A stretch of 64,000 bases of DNA. Origin: Penium margaritaceum (taxonomy: Eukaryota; Streptophyta; Zygnematophyceae; Desmidiales; Peniaceae). The stretch covers positions 219,766 to 283,765 of the forward strand of contig SZWC01001177.1 of NCBI GenBank assembly GCA_023375785.1, written 5' to 3'. A program made the position numbers and the translations under genes. The notes under the pieces were generated by a model. It saw only the letters and a program-made list of their open reading frames with translations. It was not told the DNA's origin and did no database searches. Each line of letters starts with the position of its first letter. Position 1 is the stretch's first letter. This document shows positions 55,930 to 64,000 of the stretch, piece after piece.

Positions 55930-57400
55930 ACTGCAATATTGAACTTGCCACTTCAGAGGGCCTTGGTGAGAAAGTCGCCGCGCTGCTGCCGCGTGTCAAA
56001 ACCAATCAGGCGCACGTCACCACATGGAATGCATTCACGCACAAAGTGATGCTCGATGTTGATTTGCTTTGGGCGAGTGTGATGCATGCCATCCTACTCA
56101 GCAATGTGGCCCGTGCTCTCATTATCACAGTGAAGAGTGATACAATGGATGGGCTAGCACAGCTTTTGGATGAGACGACAATACCAGATGCTTTCACATA
56201 AACGAACCCCCAAGGTGACGTACACGGCTGCAGTCACACTGCAGGTGATGTAACCTTGCTTGCCACTCGTCCAAGAGGAAGTTGCACTGACAATGAGGAA
56301 AACGTAACCAGAATGGCTGCGCACGTCACGATCCTGTGCCCAACCAGTGTCTGTGTAGGCGTCAACAATGACAGAGGGCTGTGCACAAAAGCACAAGCCA
56401 AGACAAGGGAGTAGACACGACGTAGTGCACAGGAGATAATGCCGCCTTGAGATGGAGACGAGAAAGACATTGGGAGAACTGGGACAAGAAGTTGACCGCA
56501 AACGCAACATCAATATACGTGGTGGTACCAAGGAACATCACGGACCTGATGACTTGGAGGTACTTCATGACATCAACGAGCTCCTCCAGCCTGGCAGGGT
56601 CGGGTGTCTTGAGGAGCCGCTGTCCAACTGGGGTCATGGGCGTGGATGCATAGAGATTAGCAGCCAACAGGTTAGCAAAACGCTCCCCAAGGGTGCAAAC
56701 ATACCCGGCCTGATGCACATGCAGGACGCGGCGTTGACAGTCGCACTCAATTTCCATGCCAAGAAAGGTGTGGAAAGCACCGAGATCCTTCATCTTGTAC
56801 ATAGACTGGAGGAGAGTCTTTACAGCCTGGACAACCTGAGGATTTGGAGAGGCAATCAAAAGGACATCAAAATATACCGAAATGGCGACAAAGGGTTCCA
56901 ACGGATTGCTCACAGCGAGAGCGGGGTCGACTGGACAGGGACAATAGCCACCGTATTCAAGAGTGGCAAAAACATCGAGGTTCTAGCAGTGTGGACACTG
57001 CTTTATGCTGTATAGAGCCCTGCAAAGGTGCCCGACATGCCCAGTACAATCGTCAAAGCCAAGCGGCTGAGGTAGGTAGATCTCCTTGTGGAGCCAAAAG
57101 TGCAAGAACGCGTTGTCAACGTCCATTTGATGCAGCTCCGAGTTGTACTGAGCCATATGGCTAAAGAGCGGCTTGGCATTAGTGTTCTTCCCCACATGGG
57201 CAAAAGTTTCATGGAAGTCCATGCCAGACTCTTGAGAAAAGCCTCTGACAGTTAGGCGAACTTTGTAGTGCTCAACAATGCCATTGGTCTTACGCTTGCA
57301 CCAGAATACCCAACGTACGGCAATGCCCTTGCAACCAGGTGGGAAATCCACCAACTCATAACCGCCATGCGGCGTGATTGCGTCAAGCTCCTCACACATA
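55930..57400 (-). pseudogene. Copia-9 reverse transcriptase and RNase H
   Basis: Minus-strand blocks YELVDFPPGCKGIAVRWVF, QMDVDNAFLHF, ISVYFDVLLIASP (polymerase block region), KMKDLGAFHTFLGMEIECD, then RNase H (TDTGWAQDRDVRSHSGY, SWTSGKQGYITCS). Fossil; several breaks. Confidence 0.87.
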
Positions 57401-57402
57401 GC

Positions 57403-59525
57403 CTACTCATAGAGAGACGCATCCAAAGCGGAGCGAGCATGGCAGACAGTGTCAGGATTAGGTGTTGGAACCACGCTGTCACGCATAATGAGGACAGAGG
57501 TGACAGAGGCGGGAAACACATCGGGTCTAGACTCGGCAACAATGACAGCACTGTAAAACTCGCCCGCAGGCATAGAGTAGCCAACGGCGGAGTTGGGCTG
57601 GACGACAGCTGCTGCCAGACCAAGCGCATCCATACTGGTGGTAGGAGCCGGCTGGTCAGGGATGGGGGTGAAGGACGTGACAGAAGGACGGGCGGATGTA
57701 AAATGACCGACAGAGGGTACAGAGTGAGAAGAAGACTGTAAGGGACGAAGGCAACCACTCTGAGCTTGACTGTACGGAGCAGGAACAAAAGAGGGTGGAG
57801 GATCAACTGAATCCCCTATGGAAGAAACTGGCATAGGATCAGGGTGAAGTTGAGAGGCACCACAAGACACGGGAGATGATGAAGGGAAAGATGTAGGAGA
57901 CGATGCCGGCAAGGACAAGGACATGGCACCAGGTGTTGACACAGGCAGTGATGCTGGCGTAGAGGAGGATGTAGATGTTGATGTAGACACAGGCAGGGAG
58001 ATAGGAGACGATATCGGTGCTGATGATGGAGGCGACAATGGAGGCAATGGCGCAGCAGGAAACACAGATGTGGGTACAGAGACGGATACTGGCGAGGGTG
58101 CAGGCAATGGGAGAGGCACACGGGAGGTTGGAGAGCCGCCCGCGGGCCACCCGGCCCACGAGCTGCCCTCAACATGTAAAGCCGGGCCAAGAGAGGGGAA
58201 ACGATGGACAACATCGGGTCTGAATATGCTCTCAAAGAAGAGGGCCTCACCTAACTCAATGATACGACAACTATCTGGGTCCCAAACTGTCACGCCTTGC
58301 ACTGCAGCAAGATGCCAAGGAATAGACACAAACGCTCATGAGAGGAGAGCTTCCCATCGTGGTGATCCTAGGGGTGTCGGACACAATTTTCTCCCAAACC
58401 TGTGCAGGCACAAGTCAGTGCCACGGCAGTACCAGCATTTGTATGGAGTGACGTGATGTGGAAGCAGTCCGCAAGGAACCCGGTTCTGCACTTAAGTCAT
58501 GTACCTCATAAGAAAAAGCTTCAGACAGGCCAGAATCGACTAGCATGGCATGAGCTCCGTTTGCAAGAGATGGTTCTAGCCTTCAGAAACGCCATTTTGC
58601 TGAGGGTTAAAAGGGGTGGAAGACTCAAACCGGACACGAAGTGATGTAAGAAAACAAAGGTTGGGCCTGATGAAATTGTCAACTCGATCAGAGAAAAACA
58701 CCCATAGCTTACGCTGACAGACACGCTTTGCCTGGACGAGCTAGGACTCGATCGTGGGACCGACATCGCTCTTCAGGCGGAGAGGAAAGATCCAACAGAA
58801 GAATGAGTGGTCGTCAGTCAGAAAAAGGGCATACCGACTGCCAACTAGGAACTCGACTGGGAATGGTCCCATGAAATCAGCATGGACAAGAGCAATAGGC
58901 TCATGGGTGTGGGATGTAGACACAGGAAATGGGGAATGATGCATTTTGCCTTTCACACAATCCATGCAATTAGTGGTGCAAGGAGCCAGGAAAGTAGCAG
59001 CATCCAGATGAGTGGCAAGCTGATGGCGTAGCAAGCTGTGCATGGCGGCAGTGCTCACATGCCATAGGCAACGATGAAGCAAGAGCATGTTCTCGGGAGT
59101 GTGTGAGGGTGCAAGATGCACATGAGCGGCAGCAACAGGAGATGAAGATGGTGTAAACTTTGGGACACGGTACAACTTGTCGCAATGGAGACCAGGAAGC
59201 ACAAAATGCCTGGAAAAACAGGTAGGGACAGAGAGAAACAATACCAGTGCCACAGGACGCAAAGAAGGCCGTGCCCTGATCCTCCAGGGTAGAGGCACAC
59301 AGTACACTAATCTCCAGTGCAAGGACAAACAGGACATCTGGTACGAACATGTCACCCATATGATCAACAAGTCGTACGACACCGATACCCTGGACAGATA
59401 GCACCTGGCCTGATCCGGTGCGCACAAAACAAACATCACCAACAGGACTAACCAACACAAATGTTGAGCGAGATGACATCATGTTATGAGTGGCACTGGA
59501 ATCGAGGATCCCGTACCCACATTAC
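57403..59525 (-). pseudogene. Copia-9 protease, integrase and linker
   Basis: 58,741-59,460 has pre-integrase (LLLHRCLWHVST) and integrase start (ALVHADFMGPFPVEF, FLTDDHSFFCW). 57,403-58,329 has the integrase C-terminal block and an unusually long Pro/Ser/Thr/Val low-complexity linker ending TSMDALGLAAAVVQPNSAVGY. Fossil; several breaks. Confidence 0.83.
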
Positions 59526-59994
59526 ACATGAGCAGACAACAATGCATGATATGCAGAAATACCGATGGAAAGGGCAGACGCGGCAGAAGAGATCCAACAA
59601 TGAAAATTAGAAACAAATGAAAACCATGGAAAAGAAATAAAAAAACGAAGAGGATAAAGGGATTAAAGCCCAGTGGAAGGGGCCGCCAAAAGAGGCTGCC
59701 AATGAAGAGTACCCGGTTGCACCCTGGCCCCCATTTTTTTTCTTCTTTTTCTTTGCTGGTTGGGCTGCAATTCATGGGCTTGTTGACGGGCAAGCTTTGC
59801 TGGCTGACGAGCTCACCGACCAATGAGCTCGTTGATTGACGAGCTTTTCAAATGATCACAATGGGAAAGCTATCCAGCAGGTTTCCAAAGACAGCAACAA
59901 ACAGAAGGCTGCTGCTGTAGCTGCATAGATGCTGCTGTGGCCTGTACTGACATTGCATTGAGGTTGCCGACAGTGGACTGTGCGTGCGCGCGCG

Positions 59995-59997
<3 letters not shown>
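59526..59997. other. Spacer, no gene recognised
   Basis: 472 bp with T-rich (59,735-59,755) and GACGAGCT/GAGCTCGTTG repeat words (59,800-59,840). A 114-codon minus frame has no known motif. The right part may belong to the Copia-10 LTR. Confidence 0.45.

Positions 59998-60087
<90 letters not shown>
59998..60087. repeat. (GA)45 microsatellite
   Basis: 90 bp of uninterrupted GA, preceded by a GCGTGCGCGCGCG patch. It lies where type-B LTRs have TTTCTCTCT (minus GAGAGAAA), so it probably grew from that short run inside the LTR. Confidence 0.95.
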
Positions 60088-60089
<2 letters not shown>

Positions 60090-60531
60090 TGAAAGCTAAA
60101 ATTTACACAGCATGAATACGTGCCATGGTGCACAGCGGGTGACACACGCAGCAGTGTCAGTTTGTCCTCAAACCAACCTAAAACCACTGTATTAGCCGTA
60201 ACTCTGCACACAATCATTTAAATGCATAACCATCTGAACATACCGATGGAGAGTGTTCACCCGGATGCAACAACTGCATATATGCATGGGCCCAGCAATG
60301 ACTAGTGGATTTCAAATGCAAATCATGCAAAATTGGATCAAAATCCAATTCACCGAGAAAACTCTGCAGACTGCAGAAAAACTACATAGTGTCCCAGAAG
60401 GCAGGACTCCATAGTAGCTATCTGGCAGCTGCTGGTGGGTGGGACAGCATAAAGGATCTGCACAAGCATGGACATGGCTCAGTGCTCACAATAAACTGTA
60501 CAGACAGACGAGAGTAGCTCACATCATAGCA
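60088..60531 (-). repeat. Copia-10 3' LTR, type-B related (part)
   Basis: On the minus strand it shows the type-B order: GCAGAGTTACGGC (60,188-60,210), the TTTTAGG block, GCACCATGGCACGTATTC. It ends at TGCTATGATG next to the purine tract CATCATGGGGGAG (60,532-60,544). The outer limit, beyond the GA run, is not determined. Confidence 0.7.
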
Positions 60532-61308
60532 CTCCCCCATGATGCAATGGTACGCTTGCCCATATACTTGGAGGATTGACACAAGTGCACAATGCGGTAC
60601 TCAACAGTCAGTACGCCCACCCCAAGTCTCAGAGACCCTCGGACAAGGGAGGAAGTGTGAAGAAACGAAAGCATCCATGAACTTTCCGTGAGCCAGTTCC
60701 TTGGTCAGGAATTCATTCCGCTGCATTTTTGTGCTGACCCACATGACGGAGATCACCTGTTGTGCACCAAAAAACCTAACATGTAATGCTCAACACCATT
60801 GTGCTTCTTTTGTGCATTACAAACAGCAGATTTATCTCCAATTTCAAGAGCCCACTGGTTGTCACAGAAAGGAATGATGCATTTACAGACTGACGCAACT
60901 CAAGAAATAGACGTTGTGGCCACACTGCGTCAGCCTCCCCAACCCCCAGTGCAACGTACTCAGCCTCTGATGAGGGATGTGCAATGCAGCCCTGCTTGCC
61001 GCTGTGCCACGACACAATGAGTCCACCCCCAGAAACACATAGCCTGTGTGACTACCCTGATCAGGGCTCCAGGCCAAATCGTTGTCTGTGTAGCCGGCGA
61101 CTACCACCAATCACTGCAGTCAAAAGTAGAGTCCCATGTATGGTGCAAAAACCATGCACTACACCATTCGCACAACTGAGTAAAGAGCGCTTGCTTGGGG
61201 ACATTGTGAGACCTGTGCGATGATGTTGGCGGTGAAAGCAATGTCAGGTTGGGCGGTGATGGTTGAGTGCATTGTAGACCCAATGAGGTGCAAGTACAGG
61301 AAAGGCTG
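60088..61308 (-). mobile_element. Copia-10 fragment (RT end, RNase H, LTR)
   Basis: RNase H (about 60,700-61,110: YTDNDLAWSPDQGSHTGYVF, SEAEYVALGVG) and the reverse transcriptase end (61,150-61,308: YLHLIGSTMHSTITAQPDIAF) lead to a type-B-like LTR. Sequence upstream of about 61,308 is replaced by hAT-2. Broken and old. Confidence 0.82.
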
Positions 61309-61445
61309 CACACCAAATCCGGTTGGCAAATCTGAGCCTGGATTCAAATTCATAGCACCAAATCCAGAGTTGGATTCAGATTCACAAATCCAAGACCTGG
61401 ATTCGTGAATCTTCATGGATTTCCAAATCCAAGACAAATCCTAAT
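61309..61445. repeat. AAATCCA/TGGATT repeats, possible hAT-2 subterminal zone
   Basis: CCAAATCC, GGATTC and CAAATCCAAGAC words are repeated in both orientations about ten times in 130 bp, right where the Copia-10 reverse transcriptase stops. Dense short repeats of this kind are typical of hAT ends. The exact terminus and target duplication were not found. Confidence 0.45.
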
Positions 61446-61620
61446 TTTCACATCAATGTGACCTTGTAGAACACTTTGTTTGAGCATAGTTGTGAGCAAG
61501 TCAGAAGTCACACTTCATAGTTTCTTCCAAAGGCATGCATTTGATTCATTAAGCTCCTTTTGCATTTTGTGGAAGTTTGGTGGAACACATAACATCGTAG
61601 GCATGAAACACCAAATTCAC

Positions 61621-61719
61621 TAGCATGACGGCATGCCTGCCCTAGGTACATGACAATTAGCATGACAGCATGCCTGCCCTCAGTCACCAGGACTATTTGC
61701 ATGATGGCATGCCTGCCAC
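61621..61719. repeat. Three tandem copies of a 37-39-bp repeat
   Basis: TAGCATGACGGCATGCCTGC at 61,621, with variants at 61,658 and 61,696. Each contains the palindrome GGCATGCC or a variant. It lies just after the stop codon of the hAT-2 gene (minus sense). Confidence 0.85.
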
Positions 61720-61731
61720 TGCTGACTGAAC

Positions 61732-62946
61732 CTAAGCATTTCCATTGCCTTCATCACTTTGTCCTGTGGTGCCTGTGTCATCATCATCATCCAGTCCCTC
61801 TTCCCCTTCCACATCATCTTCCATCTCCTGCTCTGCCACCTGTGCTGCACGACGGCGAAGGTTGTAACGCTTCTCCTCCTCCCCCAGTTCTGGTGCTACA
61901 TCCACATTTGGAGTGACTGGGAAATGTGCAATCTGTGGATCATTCTCCCATGATTTTAGAAGCATCAGATTTTTTACGTTGAAGTCGATGAGTGACTGCC
62001 AAAAATCGGTGATGATATGTCAACTCAGAGAAAAGAGGCTCTCTGATGGGGAACTTTTTGCCAGAACTGTAAGGAAACAGATTTGAGTGAGTTCCGTAGA
62101 ATGTGAAATTTGGCCAGCAGTGCTGAACCAAAACATAAGACAAACCACATTACTTCAGCACCTACCAGAAACAGGTCGAGTGTGGCCAGGTGGAAAGTTA
62201 GGAATGTTTTTTTGTGCTCCTTCATGACTTGAGGATGTTGCACCGATGCCCCTTCTTCACTTCTCTTGCCCAGCTTTGAACCTCCAACTCCAATGTGCTT
62301 GGAATGACCTGCACCTGGGGAGCCTCTGGCTTGGTGAACATTTCTATGGCGGCGTCCTCCAAATTAGCTTCCAGCATTGTGGCCTCTTCACTCTGGCGGA
62401 TCCTTTCACTCCGACATGGCTGTGGTTGCCCAGCAGCAGTCTCGTCTCCCTCGTTTTCTGTGTGGGCTCCAGGCGGTAGTTTTTGAGTTGGGGAATTTCC
62501 AATCATGAGCTTTGTAAGAATCTTGACAGCATACCTGCACCAGTTGTGGCAGACAACATTGTCGCTGCAGCACTATACAGTTCAGACTGAGATGTCTGTG
62601 CGGCAGCTGCGGCAGTTACTGCTGCAAGTGCAGCAGCCTCAGCCTCTGCATCCTCTCGGCTTTGCACGACATGGTCGTGGTATGACCGCAGCAAGTCCAC
62701 GACTTTGAGCTGCAGGTCGGCAGGCGTGCTGATGCCCATCTTTGTCTGGACGTGCTCGTACAATCCAAGACACAACCGTGGGTCACAAGCTGTTGCCAGC
62801 ACAAGTTGATCAGGGAAAAGCTTTTCATACTTGTCAAGCATCACAATGACTGCAACAATTCCTGGCTTGCGCTCCAGCAGCAGCTCCTCTTTGCAGTCCA
62901 GGCACCCGGCATTTCCTCCGTCAATGCGCCGGATGGCAACGGTCTA
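61732..62946 (-). pseudogene. hAT-2 transposase, C-terminal half, with one intron
   Basis: From the right: the frame enters after a TAG near 62,946 and reads ...GGNAGCLDCKEELLLERKP, then MLDKYEKLFPDQLVLATACDPRL, the known end-of-core block of RICESLEEPER/Tip100-like hATs, then an Ala-rich helix. The frame changes near 62,530. A Glu-rich spacer follows (62,222-62,506), then KEHKKTFLTFHLATLDLFLV (the WWxxx...P block). A 95-bp GT-AG intron (62,067-62,161, AG/GT donor, TTTCCTTACAG acceptor) keeps frame into LAKSSPSESLFS, equal to the hAT SERxFS motif. One TGA (62,020-62,022) lies in frame before IITDFWQSLIDFNVKNLMLL. The tail is acidic (EDDVEGEEGLDDDDD) and stops at 61,732. Non-functional: one stop, one frame change and no N-terminal half. 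Confidence 0.8.
62067..62161 (-). other. Predicted intron in the hAT-2 gene
   Basis: Donor AG/GTGCTG and acceptor TTTCCTTACAG on the minus strand, 95 bp. Joining the exons keeps the reading frame between the FHLATLDLFLV block and the SPSESLFS motif, which normally adjoin in hAT transposases. Confidence 0.65.
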
Positions 62947-63565
62947 GAAAACGGGTCCCGACATGGGTGGCCGCCAACCGCTCTTGGTATTTCAACCAAG
63001 ATTACATATCACCCTCAAACAAGGGATCCACGCTTTAGGTTCGTTCGGTTTGCAACCTCACAAAGTCCGCATGAAGGTCTTTAGTGTCTACCCTTGGTTG
63101 GACACTCTCTGAGGAGTCTCAAAGGCAAGAACTATAAATGGATGCATGCAGGGTATAGGCTTTTGTACCTGCAGAGCTTTGCTAATGCTTCTGCTTGCAG
63201 TGGCTCCACATGAGCCAACCTTAGCCTACAGTCCTACTTGGCGCGTCCTAAGACTGCCAAGTGTCATCCTCAAGGCAGGCTCTAGTAAGCTTCCTAGAAG
63301 CTTCTTGTCCCATTCTGGACCACAAAGAAACATGCGGCCGTCGCGTGGTTTGAGCCCGCAACCCATGGGCTCCGGCGCCTGTCACAACTAGGCCACAATG
63401 TTGTGTTTCATACGATGATCTCCAGGGAACATACCCATTATGGGCAGTGCATTCCTGGCCTATCTCAGAACAGACCAAGGGGACGTACTCCATAGAGCAG
63501 TGCATGCCTCGTCTTTCCATGCAACCAGCCAGCTAGCCAGTGGACAAGGTGCATACTATTCAACA
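62947..63565 (-). repeat. Probable 3' LTR of Copia-11
   Basis: The right end CTATTCAACA gives an LTR start TGTTGAATAG preceded on the minus strand by a purine tract AAGGGAGAGATT. The left end near 62,950 is inferred from where hAT-2 coding stops. It includes AGAAGCTTCTAGGAAGCTT-like sequence (63,285-63,303), recalling type-B LTR ends. Confidence 0.5.
63344..63411 (-). ncRNA. tRNA-like A/B-box sequence (SINE head or tRNA relic)
   Basis: The minus strand has TGGCCTAGTTG, fitting the pol III A box, within a 4-bp D-arm (GCCT...AGGC), and 28 nt later GGCTCAAACCA, close to the B box, in a T-arm with four of five pairs. The anticodon region is about six bases too short for a tRNA. No A-rich tail or SINE body is recognised, so chance is possible. 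Confidence 0.3.
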
Positions 63566-64000
63566 AATCTCTCCCTTGCACCTCTGTCCATGTGTTGCTT
63601 ACTGGGCTCCATCAATGCCTTGGGACTCACCCTTCCTCTGCCACACTCCGCATGCCAAATCCAAGAATGCCAGCATAGTGCAAGTCGCTATCCAGCGGCT
63701 TAGTCATGAAGTCAACAATCATGCTCTTGGTGTTGTAGTGCTGCAAGTTCACCACCTTCTTCATGACCAGGTCACGTGAGTAGTGGTAACGTATATCGAT
63801 GTGCTTCGTTCGCCAGGAGATGATCTCATCTTCAGCCATCAAGATGGCACTCATGCTGCCCACGTGTACAGCTGTGGCATACTTCTGTGGCACTGTCATT
63901 TCGCCAAGTAGGCTGCGCAGCCACTGAGTCTCCTTGCACAACACAGATAGAGCAAAGTACTTTGCCTTAGCTATGGACATAGAACACAATCCTGCTTCCT
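63566..64000 (-). mobile_element. Copia-11, RNase H end (continues beyond the window)
   Basis: The minus-strand frame at 63,627-63,989 reads as Copia RNase H (SIAKAKYFALSVLCKETQWLRSLLGEM, WRTKHIDIRYHYSRDLV, MIVDFMTKPLDSD). The element body lies to the right of the window. Only the end is visible, so its state cannot be judged. Confidence 0.85.

Larger units (their letters stand above)
55499..59525 (-). mobile_element. Copia-9 fossil (pol region and 3' LTR)
   Basis: Minus-strand Copia with protease (near 59,490, LDSSATHNMMSS), pre-integrase (58,970-59,460), integrase (58,400-58,970), Ser/Pro/Thr-rich linker (57,403-58,329), reverse transcriptase (56,362-57,400) and RNase H (about 55,930-56,500). 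No gag or 5' LTR is seen to its right. Broken, with about ten breaks. Confidence 0.82.
61309..62946 (-). mobile_element. hAT-2, 3' half of a hAT transposon
   Basis: A minus-strand segment with the end of a hAT transposase gene, its probable 3' subterminal repeats on the left, and no N-terminal coding part on the right, where an LTR-like sequence of Copia-11 takes over near 62,950. It probably inserted into Copia-10 and was later cut by Copia-11. It is a plain DNA transposon remnant, unlike hAT-1 in sequence. Confidence 0.7.

Overview
This window is repeat-rich nuclear DNA from a eukaryote, most likely of the green lineage (land plant or streptophyte/green alga). Three things point there: wall-to-wall Ty1/Copia LTR retrotransposon fossils with TGTTG...CAACA-type LTR ends, primer sites close to the plant initiator-Met type (TGGTATCAGAGC), and hAT DNA transposons, one with a GT-AG intron. 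I cannot name the species. I see no intact host gene, no operon and no convincing tRNA or rRNA gene. Nearly all reading frames belong to decayed mobile elements.

Layout. 1-6,034: Copia-1 (minus), whose right LTR at 5,230-6,034 is also the left LTR of Copia-2. 5,230-19,841: Copia-2 (minus), split by a complete nested Copia-3 (8,289-13,980) that landed in a 36-bp minisatellite in the integrase-RT linker. 20,230-27,987: Copia-4 (minus), with a solo LTR of another family (20,639-21,383) inside its left LTR. 28,470-36,243: Copia-5 (plus), with two LTRs and an AAAAA target duplication. 36,330-36,875: LTR scraps. 37,060-51,329: a probable non-autonomous hAT rich in TACCGCGGTA-like palindromes, carrying Copia-6 (37,878-51,115, minus, TSD AATTA), which itself carries a hAT element, hAT-1 (40,376-44,595, TSD GCTCACAT). 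This is a three-level nest. 51,708-52,050 is an assembly gap. 52,308-59,525 holds Copia-7 (minus), Copia-8 (plus) and Copia-9 (minus) fragments. 59,900-61,308 is Copia-10 (minus). 61,309-62,946 is the 3' half of a second hAT (hAT-2, minus). 62,950-64,000 is the end of Copia-11 (minus), running off the window.

How the parts relate. Copia-2 and Copia-6 belong to one family: both are about 9 kb without their inserts, with about 0.85-kb LTRs, a very long CTG-rich leader and the same minisatellite in the polyprotein linker. Copia-3 is a different lineage with a leader of only about 50-70 bp. Copia-5, the solo LTR and Copia-10 share a second LTR type. The best-preserved coding unit is the hAT-1 transposase (BED finger, RNase-H-like core, dimerisation region, acidic and Lys/Ala-rich tail), which is interrupted in the present assembly. 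Two single-N joins with duplicated flanks (39,027 and 41,264) and the gap flanks show that part of the apparent damage is assembly error.
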